Shown here: piece after piece, positions 1 through 9,443 of the stretch
How positions within the stretch are numbered: position 1 is the first letter of the stretch
Layout of the letters: every line of letters begins with the position of its first letter
Assembly: GCF_009495745.1 (NCBI RefSeq)
Contig: NZ_WIDQ01000001.1
Location: 1-64,000, forward strand
From: Niveispirillum sp. SYP-B3756
GTDB lineage: Bacteria > Pseudomonadota > Alphaproteobacteria > Azospirillales > Azospirillaceae
Direction of reading: 5' to 3'
Length of the DNA: 64,000 nt
Position numbers and translations under genes: made by a program
Notes under the pieces: model-generated
The model's database searches: none
The model's input: the letters and a program-made list of their open reading frames with translations, nothing else
Told to the model about the DNA's origin: nothing

Positions 1-861
1 ATGATGGCTTCGATGTCGCGCGCTTCCAGGTCGGCAAAGATCCGCGTGATGGCGTAGCTGGCATCCATGGTCGCCACCTGGATGGCGACGCCGGTGGTTG
101 CTGTAATGGCATCAAGTTGGGCTTCGGTCATCTTCGTGTCATGGACGGCACCGGTGGTCACCGCCACGTCGAGCACCACACCCCGCTCGGCGTCTACCGC
201 CGTGTGATGCTTGTAGGCGGGCTCGCTCCGGCGACCGGTCTTGTTGGTGGTCAGCGTGGCGATCGGGATCGCTGGTGCAGATAGCGGTCTTCTTCTTCTC
301 GTCCTTCGCCGGCGGCAGCCCATCGCCCCGATCCTCATCGCTTGCCTGCGGATTGGCGGTCTCAACGGCGTCGACATGGCGCCGCGCGATGGCATCCCAA
401 CTGACATTGGCCCGGATCAACGAACTGTCGATATGGACGATCTCGCCTTTGGCGATCCGGGCGGCGATACAAGACTGGACGGTACGCACGAAAATCCGGC
501 GGAACCGATCCGCCCCCCAGCGCTGGCGGATGCGGGTCAGGCTCGAATGGTCCGGCAATGGCTCATGCAGCCCATAGCCGATGAACCAGCGGATCGCCAG
601 ATTGACCTGTGCCTCCCGCATCAGCCGCCGGTCATGAACAATGCCCAGCAGCATCCCAGCCAGCATCAACCGAACCGCTACCTCCGGCGCAATGCCGGGG
701 CGGCCCGTCTGAGCGCTGTAAAGATCGGCAACCTCCGCCTCAAGCCAACCCAGATCGAGAACCTTATCAACCCGAACAAGCACATGGTCTGCTGGCAACA
801 GCTCACGCAGCGACCCCGACACAAACAGCTCAGGCTGACGACGATCCTTTTGACCCAACAT
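1..861 (-). pseudogene. IS1182-family transposase, frameshifted and cut by window edge
   Basis: The frame from 861 encodes a typical IS1182-type N-terminus (MLGQKDRRQPELF, an HDRRLMREAQVN block, PDHSSLTRIRQRWG, then VHIDSSLIRA with the first catalytic Asp). After the Lys-rich KDEKKKTAI stretch it runs out of frame. Around 255-263 (minus-strand GATCCCGATCGCC) the continuation moves by one base, and the new frame reads ATLTTNKTGRRSEPAYKHH and on to position 1 with a transposase-like sequence. One extra base therefore splits the gene. It may be a plain inactivating frameshift; no slippery heptamer is obvious there, so programmed frameshifting is less likely. The C-terminal DDE part continues beyond the window. 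Confidence 0.75.
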
Positions 862-902
862 GCCGATGCCTCCCGTGACATCGCCATCGAATCAAAATGT
901 TT

Positions 903-922
903 GGGCTTTTTCAACAGGCCCT
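903..922. repeat. putative IS terminal inverted repeat
   Basis: Read outward-in, the 20 bases are AGGGCCTGTTGAAAAAGCCC, with GGGC/GCCC ends that also make it partly self-complementary. The position just outside the transposase start is right for an IS tip. The partner repeat is outside the window. Confidence 0.5.
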
Positions 923-941
923 GACCGTTGGTATTAGAGCC

Positions 942-982
942 AAAAAAAGATGGGCGCCCAGGGTTGCCCCTGGACGCCCACA
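942..982 (-). terminator. rho-independent terminator of the zwf-pgl-edd-eda operon
   Basis: On the minus strand a long stem (GGGCG, a mismatch, CCAGGG pairing with CCCTGG, a mismatch, CGCCC; 4-base loop) is followed by seven T residues (948-942). It lies 66 bp after the eda stop. A second dyad, CGGCCGCCG/CGGCGGCCG at 987-1021, lies between eda and this hairpin and has no T tract. Confidence 0.8.
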
Positions 983-1047
983 AGGTCGGCCGCCGCGAAA
1001 TGACCGGAGAAACGGCGGCCGTGAGGACTGAAAACGGGTAATACAGC

Positions 1048-1680
1048 TCAGGCTGCGGGCTTCAGCGCAGCGGCCTCGCGTGCCAGGGCCTCAATCCCTG
1101 CCCAATCGCCGGCGGCAACCAGCTTGGCGGGGGTGACCCAGGAACCGCCGACGCACATCACGTTCGGCAGGGCCAGGAAATCCTTGGCATTGGTGGCGTT
1201 CACCCCGCCCGTCGGGCAGAAACGGATCTGCGACAGAGGGGAGCCGATGGCCTTCAGCATGTCGATCCCGCCCACCACCGTGGCCGGGAACAGCTTTTGA
1301 TGGCGGATGCCACGGGCCAGCAGGGCCATCATTTCCGACGGGGTGGCAACACCGGGCAGATAGGGGATGCCGCTATCCTGCACCGCCGTCACCAGCTCCG
1401 GATAGGTGCCAGGGCTGACGATGAACTTGGCACCGGCCTTGGCCACAGCATCCACCTGCGACGGTTCCACCACCGTGCCGGCACCAACCACCGCACCCGG
1501 CACTTCCGCCATGGCCGCCAGCGCGTCCAGCGCCACCGGTGAGCGCAGGGTGACTTCCAGCACTGGCAACCCGCCGGCCACCAACGCCTTGGCCAGCGGC
1601 ACGGCATCTTCCAACCGGTCAATGATGATGACCGGAATGACAGGGGCAAGGCTGCAGATTTGGGTGATATCGGTGGTCAT
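1048..1680 (-). CDS. eda: 2-dehydro-3-deoxy-6-phosphogluconate (KDPG) aldolase
   Basis: Cleaves KDPG to pyruvate and glyceraldehyde-3-phosphate, the last ED step. About 210 residues, the usual size for this class I aldolase. Visible motifs are the Glu in LEVTLRS, GAGTV, FIVSPGTYPEL, the Schiff-base Lys in KLFPA, and the phosphate-binding RFCPTGGV and CVGGSW. The start is taken at the ATG at 1680 (MTTDITQ); the frame opens to a TTG at 1695, but the ATG fits family length better. It follows edd by about 26 bp and is the last gene of the operon. Confidence 0.95.
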   Translation of the reverse strand: MTTDITQICSLAPVIPVIIIDRLEDAVPLAKALVAGGLPVLEVTLRSPVALDALAAMAEVPGAVVGAGTVVEPSQVDAVAKAGAKFIVSPGTYPELVTAVQDSGIPYLPGVATPSEMMALLARGIRHQKLFPATVVGGIDMLKAIGSPLSQIRFCPTGGVNATNAKDFLALPNVMCVGGSWVTPAKLVAAGDWAGIEALAREAAALKPAA

Positions 1681-1706
1681 TGAAGCTTTATCCAACTGCG
1701 TAGAGG

Positions 1707-3536
1707 TTATACCGGGTTGACGGTGAAGCAGCTGCCGCCCTGTTCAGCACCCGTGGCCACGCCACGGAAGGCACCGAACAGATTGCGGCCCATGCCCCAT
1801 TCATTGCCGGACAGGTCCGGCACCACCACATCGCGGGCGGCGAATTCAACGGCATCCACCAGCACCTCAAGCGTGCCGGCCTCGGCATCCAGGCGGACGA
1901 TGTCGCCATCGCGCACGCGGGCCAGCGGGCCCCCGGCCAGACATTCCGGAGTGACATGGATGGCCGCCGGCACCTTGCCGGAGGCACCGGACATGCGACC
2001 ATCGGTGACCAGCGCCACCTTGAAACCCTTGTCCTGCAGAATGCCCAGCGAGGGGGTCAGCTTGTGCAATTCCGGCATCCCGTTGGCGCGCGGCCCCTGA
2101 TAACGGACCACCACCACCACATCGCCGGTCAGCTTGCCAGCCTTGAAGGCGGCCAGCATGTCATCCTGGCTGTCGAACACCAGAGCCGGTGCTTCCACCA
2201 CGCGATGTTCCGGCTTCACCGCCGACACCTTGATGACGCAGCGGCCCAGATTGCCGGTCAGCAAGCGGATACCGCCCGTGGCATCAAAGGCATCGGCCAC
2301 CGGGCGCAGCACCTTGGTATCGGCAGAAACCTTCACGCCGGGACGCCAGGTGGCCGCACCGTAATTGTCCAGGAATGCCTCCTGGCGATAGGCATCCAAC
2401 CCGCCCTCACCCGCCACGGTCTTCACATCGCCGTGCAGCAGGCCATTATCCAGCAGTTCAGAAATGACAAACTGCATCCCGCCGGCGGCGTGGAAATGGT
2501 TCACATCGGCCACGCCATTGGGATAGACGCGGGACAGCAGCGGCACGACCGCCGACAGGTCGTTGAAATCTTGCCAGTCGATGGTGATGCCGGCAGCAGC
2601 GGCCATCGCCACCAGATGGATCGTGTGGTTGGTCGACCCGCCGGTAGCCATCAGGCCGATCATGGCATTGACGATGGCCTTCTCATCAATGATGTCGGCC
2701 AGCGGCGTATAATCATCCCCCAGGGACGTGATCTTGGCCGCGCGTTCAGCGGCGGCGATGGTCAGCGCGTCGCGCAGCGGCGTGTTGGGGTGGATGAAGC
2801 TGGAGCCGGGCAGATGCAGCCCCATGATCTCCATCATCATCTGGTTGGAATTGGCCGTGCCATAGAAGGTGCAGGTGCCCGGCCCGTGATAGCTCTGCGA
2901 CTCTGCTTCCAACAGCGCGTCGCGGCCGACCTTGCCCTCAGCGTACAACTGGCGGACCTTGGCCTTTTCCGGGTTGGACAGGCCAGAGGTCATCGGCCCG
3001 GCCGGCACGAACACCGCCGGCAGATGGCCGAAGGCCAGCGCGCCGATGAACAGGCCCGGTACGATCTTGTCGCAAACACCCAGATAGAGCGCGCCATCGA
3101 ACATATTGTGCGACAGGGCAATGGCCGTCGACATGGCGATGACATCGCGGGAGAACAGGGACAGTTCCATCCCGGCCTGCCCCTGGGTCACGCCATCGCA
3201 CATGGCCGGCACGCCACCGGCGAACTGGGCCACCGCCCCCGCCTTACGCACCGCCTCCTTAATCAGCGCCGGATAGGTTTCCAGCGGCTGATGGGCCGAC
3301 AGCATGTCATTATAGGCCGACACGATGGCCAGATTCGGCTCCGAGCCGGATTTCAGCTTGGCCTTGTCATCGGCGGCGCAGGCGGCGAAACCATGGGCCA
3401 GATTGCCGCAAGCCAGCGTACCGCGGCGCGGCCCCTGCTGCTGGGCAGCCCGGACCCGCGCCAGATAGGCGGCGCGACCGGCGGCGCTGCGTTCGACAAT
3501 ACGGTCGGTAACGCGGCGGATGGCATCAATGGTCAT
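1707..3536 (-). CDS. edd: phosphogluconate dehydratase
   Basis: Dehydrates 6-phosphogluconate to KDPG, the committing step of the ED pathway. 609 residues, full length for the IlvD/Edd iron-sulfur dehydratase family. Cys-containing family blocks are present: [29 protein letters not shown] and [20 protein letters not shown], and the C-terminal [19 protein letters not shown] block is intact. It lies between pgl and eda with short gaps (55 and 26 bp), so one transcript is likely. Confidence 0.97.
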   Translation of the reverse strand: MTIDAIRRVTDRIVERSAAGRAAYLARVRAAQQQGPRRGTLACGNLAHGFAACAADDKAKLKSGSEPNLAIVSAYNDMLSAHQPLETYPALIKEAVRKAGAVAQFAGGVPAMCDGVTQGQAGMELSLFSRDVIAMSTAIALSHNMFDGALYLGVCDKIVPGLFIGALAFGHLPAVFVPAGPMTSGLSNPEKAKVRQLYAEGKVGRDALLEAESQSYHGPGTCTFYGTANSNQMMMEIMGLHLPGSSFIHPNTPLRDALTIAAAERAAKITSLGDDYTPLADIIDEKAIVNAMIGLMATGGSTNHTIHLVAMAAAAGITIDWQDFNDLSAVVPLLSRVYPNGVADVNHFHAAGGMQFVISELLDNGLLHGDVKTVAGEGGLDAYRQEAFLDNYGAATWRPGVKVSADTKVLRPVADAFDATGGIRLLTGNLGRCVIKVSAVKPEHRVVEAPALVFDSQDDMLAAFKAGKLTGDVVVVVRYQGPRANGMPELHKLTPSLGILQDKGFKVALVTDGRMSGASGKVPAAIHVTPECLAGGPLARVRDGDIVRLDAEAGTLEVLVDAVEFAARDVVVPDLSGNEWGMGRNLFGAFRGVATGAEQGGSCFTVNPV

Positions 3537-3591
3537 GGCGAAACTCTCCCCACCCCGGGGAATTGGTCAGGTCAGGCAGCCCCGCGGGGGT

Positions 3592-4296
3592 TCAGGGCGC
3601 CCACCAGATGGAAACCGGCACCAGATCCTGGTGCAGCACGGAACGAACGGGCAGCGCCTCCACCGGACCCGGCTCCAGCGCCTGATCCAGCACACGGCGC
3701 TTGGCATCGCCGGTGATCAGCAGGGCGATGGCGCGGCTGTCCAGCAGGGCCGGGCGAGTCAGCGTGATGCGGGCGGGACCGGGAATGGCCGGCACCACGC
3801 CAGCCACGGCCAGCCCGCCAGCACCGCTCAACGCCTGTTCCAGCCCCTCGCCACCGGGGAAGAAGCTGGCGGTATGCCCATCTTCCCCCATGCCCAGCAG
3901 CACCAGATCGAAGGGGCAGGCCAGCGTGGCCACCCGCTCATTGGTCGCGTCCAGCCCGTCGGCCACGCTGGCACCGGGGCTTTTCAGCCCCACCAGCCGG
4001 GCACCCTTGGCCAAGGCATTGGCCAGGGTGCGGCGAACCATCGCCTCGTTGCTGGCCGGATCGTCCGGATCCACCCAACGCTCGTCCGACAGGGTCAGGC
4101 TCACCTTATCCCAGGGCAGGTCCATCTGGTCCAGCAAGCGGAACAGGTCGGCCGGCGTGGTGCCGCCAGACAGCACCAGCGTGGCCGCGCCCCGCGCCGC
4201 CACCGCCTGGGTGATCACACCGGCCAGATGATCGGCCAGCGCCGCCACCAGGGCGGGACGGGCATCAAAGCCCTTCAGTTCATTAGAATTCGGCAT
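3592..4296 (-). CDS. pgl: 6-phosphogluconolactonase
   Basis: Hydrolyses 6-phosphogluconolactone to 6-phosphogluconate in the cytosol. 234 residues from the ATG at 4296 ([10 protein letters not shown]); a GTG at 4317 in the same frame is possible. Family signatures are LVLSGGTTPADLFRLL, LTLSDERWVDPDDPASN and LLGMGEDGHTASFFPG. The start overlaps the end of zwf by 14 bp, which suggests translational coupling between consecutive enzymes. Confidence 0.95.
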   Translation of the reverse strand: MPNSNELKGFDARPALVAALADHLAGVITQAVAARGAATLVLSGGTTPADLFRLLDQMDLPWDKVSLTLSDERWVDPDDPASNEAMVRRTLANALAKGARLVGLKSPGASVADGLDATNERVATLACPFDLVLLGMGEDGHTASFFPGGEGLEQALSGAGGLAVAGVVPAIPGPARITLTRPALLDSRAIALLITGDAKRRVLDQALEPGPVEALPVRSVLHQDLVPVSIWWAP

Positions 4297-5764
4297 CGTG
4301 CCACCGGCGGTTATCACGGGCCAGCAACAGGGCAGAGCTGATCGGGCCCCAGCTACCAGCGGAATAGGGTTCGGGGCGGTGCTCCGCCTCTTCCCAGCCC
4401 TTCAGGATGGTGTCGATCCAAGCCCAGGCGGCATCCACCTCATCCCGGCGCATGAACAAAGACGGGTTGCCACGCACCGTGTCCATCAGCAGCCGTTCAT
4501 AGGCATCGGGATAACGATCCTTGAACGTTTCCGCGTAGGAAAGGTTCAGCGGCACCGAACGCAGGCGCAGACCACCGGGGCCCGGCACCTTGGTCATGAT
4601 GGACAGGTTCACGCCCTCATCGGGCTGCAGACGGATGACCAGCTTGTTGGCCGTCAGTTCGCCGGCACCCTTGCCGAACACATTGTGCGGAATGGATTTG
4701 AACTGGATGATGATTTCAGAGCAGCGCGTCGGCATCCGCTTGCCGGTGCGCAAGTAAAACGGCACCCCACCCCAGCGCCAATTGTCGATCTCCGCCTTAA
4801 TGGCGACCAGGGTTTCGGTGTTGCTGTTACCGTGGCCCAGCTCCTCCGGGTAACCCGGCACGGCCTTGCCATCAATCACGCCCTGGCGATACTGACCGCG
4901 CACCGTCTTGGACTGAACATCCTGCGCTGTGATCGGGCGGAGCGCGCGGAGAACCTTGATCTTCTCATTACGGATCATGTCTTCCGTCAGGGACGAGGGC
5001 GGCTCCATCGCCACCAGACAGACCAGCTGCAGGAAATGGTTCTGCACCATGTCGCGCAGCGCGCCGGCACGATCGTAATAGTCGGCGCGACCTTCCACGC
5101 CGACCTTTTCCGCCACCGTGATCTGCACATGGTCGATATAGCCGGCATTCCACAGCGGCTCAAACAGGGCATTGCCAAAGCGCAGCACCATCAGGTTCTG
5201 CACCGATTCCTTGCCCAGATAATGATCGATGCGGAAAATCTGGTCTTCGCGGAAAATCGCGCCGACCTCATCATTGATGGCATTGGCCGAGGCGCGATCC
5301 TTGCCGATCGGCTTTTCCAGCACCACACGGGTGCGCGGGCAGATCAGGCCGGCTTCCTTGATATTGCGGCAGATGGCGCCGAACAGGGCCGGCGAGGTCG
5401 CCAGATAGAAGACGCGCGCCTTCTCCCCCCCATCCTTCAGCGCTTCGGCCAGATCGGTCCAGCCGCCACCCGCCTTGGTGGCATCCAGCGTCACATAGGT
5501 GATGCGGTTCAGGAACCGGTGCAGCACTTCCGCATCGATATCCTCCGCCGGAACGAACTTATCCAGCGCCGCGGCAATCTGCTGGCGGAACTGTTCGGTC
5601 CCCTGATCGGTGCGTGACACGCCGATGATGCGGCTGTCATCCGTCATCTGGTGATCGCGTTCGCGGTAATAGAGCGCGGGCATCAGCTTGCGCAGGGCCA
5701 GATCACCCGTGCCACCGAACACAACATAGTCGAAGGGGGGAACCTGCAGAATTTCAGCCATCAT
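4283..5764 (-). CDS. zwf: glucose-6-phosphate 1-dehydrogenase
   Basis: Oxidises glucose-6-phosphate to the lactone with NAD(P)+, feeding the ED route. About 493 residues. The Rossmann motif [20 protein letters not shown] is near the N-terminus and the substrate/catalytic RIDHYLGKE is intact. The frame opens at an ATG at 5779 without a ribosome site. Tandem ATGs at 5764 and 5761 follow GCAGGGT and suit the family N-terminus, so 5764 is used. First gene of zwf-pgl-edd-eda. A perfect TATAAT lies 25 bp upstream, and HexR-like sites further up. Confidence 0.96.
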   Translation of the reverse strand: MMAEILQVPPFDYVVFGGTGDLALRKLMPALYYRERDHQMTDDSRIIGVSRTDQGTEQFRQQIAAALDKFVPAEDIDAEVLHRFLNRITYVTLDATKAGGGWTDLAEALKDGGEKARVFYLATSPALFGAICRNIKEAGLICPRTRVVLEKPIGKDRASANAINDEVGAIFREDQIFRIDHYLGKESVQNLMVLRFGNALFEPLWNAGYIDHVQITVAEKVGVEGRADYYDRAGALRDMVQNHFLQLVCLVAMEPPSSLTEDMIRNEKIKVLRALRPITAQDVQSKTVRGQYRQGVIDGKAVPGYPEELGHGNSNTETLVAIKAEIDNWRWGGVPFYLRTGKRMPTRCSEIIIQFKSIPHNVFGKGAGELTANKLVIRLQPDEGVNLSIMTKVPGPGGLRLRSVPLNLSYAETFKDRYPDAYERLLMDTVRGNPSLFMRRDEVDAAWAWIDTILKGWEEAEHRPEPYSAGSWGPISSALLLARDNRRWHDAEF

Positions 5765-5788
5765 ACCCTGCGTCCGCATACCGGATTG

Positions 5789-5794
5789 ATTATA
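5789..5794 (-). promoter_or_regulatory. candidate -10 element for zwf
   Basis: The minus strand reads TATAAT, a perfect sigma-70 -10 hexamer. Transcription would start near 5782, giving a leader of about 20 bases to the ATGs at 5764/5761. The -35 region is poor (CTGATG at 17 bp), as in activator-dependent promoters. A second possible promoter (TTGTGT at 5873-5868, 16 bp, TACATT at 5851-5846) overlaps the first HexR-like site. Confidence 0.4.
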
Positions 5795-5847
5795 GGCTGC
5801 GACAACCGCCCCATCAGCGCGGGCACCCCAACCTTTTCGTCGGCGAA

Positions 5848-5862
5848 TGTAGCAGAATTACA
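5848..5862. promoter_or_regulatory. HexR-like operator 1 (zwf side)
   Basis: TGTAGCAGAATTACA: outer arms TGTA/TACA are perfect and the 15-bp spacing equals the known gammaproteobacterial HexR palindrome (TGTA-N7-TACA). It lies between zwf and the divergent HexR-type regulator. It shares GTAG-N5-TTAC with the two sites below. Confidence 0.6.
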
Positions 5863-5925
5863 AAACGACACAAGAGGCAGTTACCCACATTGTGACATGT
5901 CCGCGTCAGCCCCTGGCGCTGCCGG

Positions 5926-5938
5926 GTAGATAAGTTAC
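5926..5938. promoter_or_regulatory. HexR-like operator 2
   Basis: GTAGATAAGTTAC on the plus strand, the same GTAG-N5-TTAC core as operator 1. Its centre is 32 bp from operator 3, about three helical turns. Confidence 0.5.
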
Positions 5939-5957
5939 GATCTTGCTGCGGTGCAAC

Positions 5958-5970
5958 GTAACTTTACTAC
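5958..5970. promoter_or_regulatory. HexR-like operator 3 (hexR side)
   Basis: On the minus strand GTAGTAAAGTTAC, again GTAG-N5-TTAC. It overlaps a plausible -10 (TACTAC, 5965-5970) placed 16 bp after TTGCTG (5943-5948) for the regulator gene, so it could mediate autoregulation. Confidence 0.5.
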
Positions 5971-6118
5971 GCTCTAACCCCTTAAGCCCTGGCGGGAAAG
6001 CCCATCCCCCGGAACAGGGGAGCCTTTCCGTTACCAACGCAAAGGGGTGCTTGCCAAAAGGCGGGGGATTTCGTGTAATTCCCTTACAGGCGTTACCGAA
6101 CAGGCAAACGCACAGGAA

Positions 6119-7033
6119 ATGGACATCCAGCCGCCCTGGGGGATCACGTCCCCCAGGGCGGCGTCCGAATGGTTGGGGAGTGTACCGGCAGTGCTGGAAC
6201 GTATTCGGGCCATGCAGGCGGGCCTGCGCAGATCGGAACAGAAGATTGCCGAGGTGGTGCTGAAGCGCCCCCATTCCGTGGTCAATGCCTCGGTGGCGGA
6301 GGTGGCGCGCGAGGCGGAGGTGAGCCAGCCGACGGTGGTGCGCTTCTGCCGCTCCATCGGCTGTGGCGGCTTTCAGGATTTCAAGCTGCGGCTGGCACAG
6401 GATCTCGCCACCGGCACGCCTTATGTGCATGAAGAGGTGCGGCCCGATGATGCGGTGGTGGATATCGCCGCCAAGGTGCTGAACCGCTCCATCGCCTCGC
6501 TGACCCGCGTGCGCAACCACACCAATGCGGAGGCGCTGGAAGCGGCGGTGACCATCCTGACGGAGGCGACGCGGCTGGAATTCTATGGTTTTGGTGCGTC
6601 AGGCATCGTCGCAGCCGATGCGCAGAACAAGTTCTTCCGCCTGGGCATTCCCTGCGTGGCCTATACGGATTTCCATGTCCAGGCCATGTCGGCCACCCTG
6701 CTGGGACCGACGGCGGCGGCCCTGGTCATTTCCCATACCGGGCGAACGCGGGAATTGCTGCGCTCGGTTGATCTGGCGCTGGACAGCGGGGCCAAGGTGG
6801 TGGCGCTGACCAGCGGCGGGTCGCCGCTGGCGGAACGGGCCAGCGTTTCCCTGCTGGTGGATGTGGTGGAAGATACCAGCATCTATACGCCCATGGTCAG
6901 CCGGCTGGCCCATCTGGCCATGCTGGATGTGCTGCAGGTGGCCGTGGCGCTGCGGCGCGGGGTCAATCTGGCGGAAAGCCTGGCGCGTTCCAAGCGGCCC
7001 ATCCGCGAACGCCGTCTGGTGCAACGCGGCTGA
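6119..7033 (+). CDS. hexR: HexR-type MurR/RpiR family transcriptional regulator
   Basis: 304 residues from the ATG at 6119 (MDIQPPWG; AGGA just upstream). The N-terminal HTH_6 domain (about 20-95) has EVAREAEVSQPTVVRFCRSI; the C-terminal SIS sugar-phosphate domain (about 120-270) has EFYGFGASGIVAADAQ and LVISHTGRTRELL. In proteobacteria HexR binds KDPG and controls zwf, edd and eda. The divergent position and the three shared palindromes in the 354-bp gap support the same role here. The open frame reaches back to 6047 but gives an unusual N-terminus. Assignment to HexR rather than another RpiR member rests on context. Confidence 0.85.
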   Translation: MDIQPPWGITSPRAASEWLGSVPAVLERIRAMQAGLRRSEQKIAEVVLKRPHSVVNASVAEVAREAEVSQPTVVRFCRSIGCGGFQDFKLRLAQDLATGTPYVHEEVRPDDAVVDIAAKVLNRSIASLTRVRNHTNAEALEAAVTILTEATRLEFYGFGASGIVAADAQNKFFRLGIPCVAYTDFHVQAMSATLLGPTAAALVISHTGRTRELLRSVDLALDSGAKVVALTSGGSPLAERASVSLLVDVVEDTSIYTPMVSRLAHLAMLDVLQVAVALRRGVNLAESLARSKRPIRERRLVQRG

Positions 7034-7107
7034 AAAGGCGCATCTTTTCCCGACCGGCCGCGCTATAAAGCCCATCGTCCCCAAACCGATACTGATAAGG
7101 ACCGCCG

Positions 7108-9324
7108 ATGTCCCTGGCCCCCTCCCCCGCCATCATCGACTCGGTCATTCAGGCCCGGTGTGCGGATATCTTCGCCGTGCTGGGGCCGCATCTGCTGGCC
7201 GATGATCCCGACCGCGCCCGGCTAACCGTGTTCCGCCCGGATGTGGATCAGGTGGCGGTGATCGGGCCGGATGGGGTTGAACGCGCCACGCTGGAGCGGA
7301 TCGACCCGGCGGGCCTGTTCAGCGCCGACCTGCCGGCGACGGCGCTGGAAGGCTATCGCCTGCGCCTGCACCGGCTGGAATCGGTGTGGGAGATTGATGA
7401 CCCCTATCGTTTCCCGCCCGTGCTGGGGGAGATGGATCGGTATCTGATCGGTGAAGGGCGACACTGGCGGCTGTATGACCGGCTGGGCGCCCATCCCGAT
7501 CAGGTGGAAGGGGTGGCGGGCGTGCGTTTTGCCGTCTGGGCGCCCAATGCCCAGCGCGCTTCCGTCGTGGGTGATTTCAACAATTGGGATGGCCGCATCC
7601 ATATGATGCGCAAACATCCCGGCATCGGGGTGTGGGAAATCTTCATCCCCGGCGTGGCCGCCGGTGCCGCCTATAAATATGAATTCCTCTCCGCCGATGG
7701 CGCCCTGCTGCCGCTGAAGGCCGATCCGTTTGCCCAGGCGGCCGAGTTCCGGCCCAGCACAGCCTCCCTGGTGCCGGCCCCGCTGCCGGAGCACTGGCAG
7801 GATCAGGATTGGCTGGCCAAGCGCAAGGAACGCAATGCCCGCAGCGCGCCCATGTCCATCTATGAGGTGCATCTGGGCTCCTGGCGGCGCGGGGCCGATG
7901 GCGGCTTCCCCACATATCGGGAACTGGCGGAAAAGCTGGTGCCCTATGTCAAGGAGATGGGCTTCACCCATATTGAGGTGATGCCCGTGCATGAACATCC
8001 GTTCGATGGTTCCTGGGGCTATCAGGCGCTGGGACTCTACGCCCCCACGGCACGTTTCGGCACCCCGGCGGATTTCCAGTTTTTTGTCGATGCCTGCCAT
8101 CAGGCCGGGATCGGGCTGATCATCGACTGGGTGCCAGGGCACTTCCCCACCGATGCGCATGGGCTCTACCAGTTCGACGGCACGCATCTTTATGACCATG
8201 CCGACCCGCGCCAGGGCTATCACCCGGATTGGAACACGGCGATCTATAATTTCGGCCGCAATGAGGTGACGAATTTCCTGATCGCCAATGCCCTGTTCTG
8301 GCTGCGCCGATACCATGTCGATGGCTTGCGTGTGGATGCCGTCGCCTCCATGCTGTACCTGGATTATAGCCGCAAGGAAGGCGAATGGATTCCCAACCGC
8401 TATGGCGGGCGGGAGAATCTGGAGGCCATCGATTTCATGCGCCGCATGAATGAATTGGTCTATGGGGAGGATGAGGGCCAGGGCGGCGGGGCCATCACCA
8501 TCGCGGAGGAATCCACCGCCTGGCCCGGCGTGTCCCGCCCTGCCTATGTCGGGGGGTTGGGCTTTGGCTATAAATGGAACATGGGCTGGATGCATGACAC
8601 GCTGCGCTATATGGCGCGCGACCCCATTCATCGCCGCTTCCACCATAATGACCTGACCTTCGGCCTGCTCTACGCCTTCTCAGAGAACTTCATCCTGCCG
8701 CTCTCCCATGACGAGGTGGTGCATGGCAAGGGCTCCCTGCTGGGGCGGATGCCGGGGGATGATTGGCAGAAATTCGCCAATCTGCGCGCCTATTTCGCCT
8801 TCATGTGGACCCATCCGGGCAAGAAGCTGCTGTTCATGGGCGGGGAGTTCGGGCAGCGGCGCGAATGGAACCATGATGCGGAACTGGACTGGTTCCTGCT
8901 GGATGATGCCGCGACCGGCCATTGGCACCGGGGCCTGCGCGATCTGGTACGCGACCTGAACCAGCTCTACCGCGACACGCCCGCCCTGCATGAGCGCGAT
9001 TGCGAGCCGGAAGGCTTCCGCTGGATCAAGGGGGCGGCCTCGGATGAGTCCATCCTGGTCTATAGCCGCCATGGCGCCGCCCCGGACCGGGCGGCGGTGA
9101 CGGTGGCCAGCTTCACGCCCCTGGTGCGGGAGAAATACCGCATCGGCCTGCCCTTCCCCGGCCATTGGCGGGAAGCGCTGAACAGCGATGCCGAATGCTA
9201 TGGCGGCAGCAATATCGGCAATGGCGGCGGCGTGCTGGCGGAGTCGGTGCCCTGGGATGGCCAGCCTTATAGTGCGGAAATCACCGTGCCGCCGCTGGCG
9301 ACGCTGGTGTTGGTTCGGGGGTGA
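7108..9324 (+). CDS. glgB: 1,4-alpha-glucan branching enzyme
   Basis: Makes the alpha-1,6 branches of glycogen. 738 residues, full length. Order: N-terminal GlgB-specific domain, CBM48 (about 110-210, with [20 protein letters not shown]), GH13 barrel, C-terminal beta domain. Catalytic residues visible: nucleophile Asp in [16 protein letters not shown], acid/base Glu in [12 protein letters not shown], and Asp in [18 protein letters not shown] precedes the ATG. No other glycogen gene is next to it. It follows hexR by 74 bp on the same strand and may share its transcript. Confidence 0.97.
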   Translation: MSLAPSPAIIDSVIQARCADIFAVLGPHLLADDPDRARLTVFRPDVDQVAVIGPDGVERATLERIDPAGLFSADLPATALEGYRLRLHRLESVWEIDDPYRFPPVLGEMDRYLIGEGRHWRLYDRLGAHPDQVEGVAGVRFAVWAPNAQRASVVGDFNNWDGRIHMMRKHPGIGVWEIFIPGVAAGAAYKYEFLSADGALLPLKADPFAQAAEFRPSTASLVPAPLPEHWQDQDWLAKRKERNARSAPMSIYEVHLGSWRRGADGGFPTYRELAEKLVPYVKEMGFTHIEVMPVHEHPFDGSWGYQALGLYAPTARFGTPADFQFFVDACHQAGIGLIIDWVPGHFPTDAHGLYQFDGTHLYDHADPRQGYHPDWNTAIYNFGRNEVTNFLIANALFWLRRYHVDGLRVDAVASMLYLDYSRKEGEWIPNRYGGRENLEAIDFMRRMNELVYGEDEGQGGGAITIAEESTAWPGVSRPAYVGGLGFGYKWNMGWMHDTLRYMARDPIHRRFHHNDLTFGLLYAFSENFILPLSHDEVVHGKGSLLGRMPGDDWQKFANLRAYFAFMWTHPGKKLLFMGGEFGQRREWNHDAELDWFLLDDAATGHWHRGLRDLVRDLNQLYRDTPALHERDCEPEGFRWIKGAASDESILVYSRHGAAPDRAAVTVASFTPLVREKYRIGLPFPGHWREALNSDAECYGGSNIGNGGGVLAESVPWDGQPYSAEITVPPLATLVLVRG

Positions 9325-9340
9325 GTTTGCTTATCCCCCT

Positions 9341-9425
9341 CCGTCACCCCGGCGAAGGCCGGGGTCCAGAATCAAAGGGCGCATCGCTCTCCGAAACTGG
9401 ACCCCGGCCTTCGCCGGGGTGACGG
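9341..9425. repeat. REP/BIME-type palindrome, copy A
   Basis: A perfect 29-bp inverted repeat (9341-9369 with 9397-9425; core CACCCCGGCGAAGGCCGGGG) around a 27-base loop. It fills the space between the convergent genes glgB and the ABC exporter. Copy B at 21855 is nearly identical in the stem with a different loop; copy C at 12591 is a diverged variant. Confidence 0.85.
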
Positions 9426-9443
9426 TTGAGGGACAGCCCCCCT

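Larger units (their letters stand above)
1..922 (-). mobile_element. IS1182-family insertion sequence, partial (one end in window)
   Basis: The element covers the window start and holds one transposase read on the minus strand. Its transposase-proximal end is taken at about 922, where the outward sequence AGGGCCTGTTGAAAAAGCCC begins; this has the look of an IS terminal repeat. The other end lies outside the window, so the terminal inverted repeat pair and target duplication cannot be checked. It sits about 20 bp beyond the terminator of the ED operon, so it does not break a gene visible here. Confidence 0.75.
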
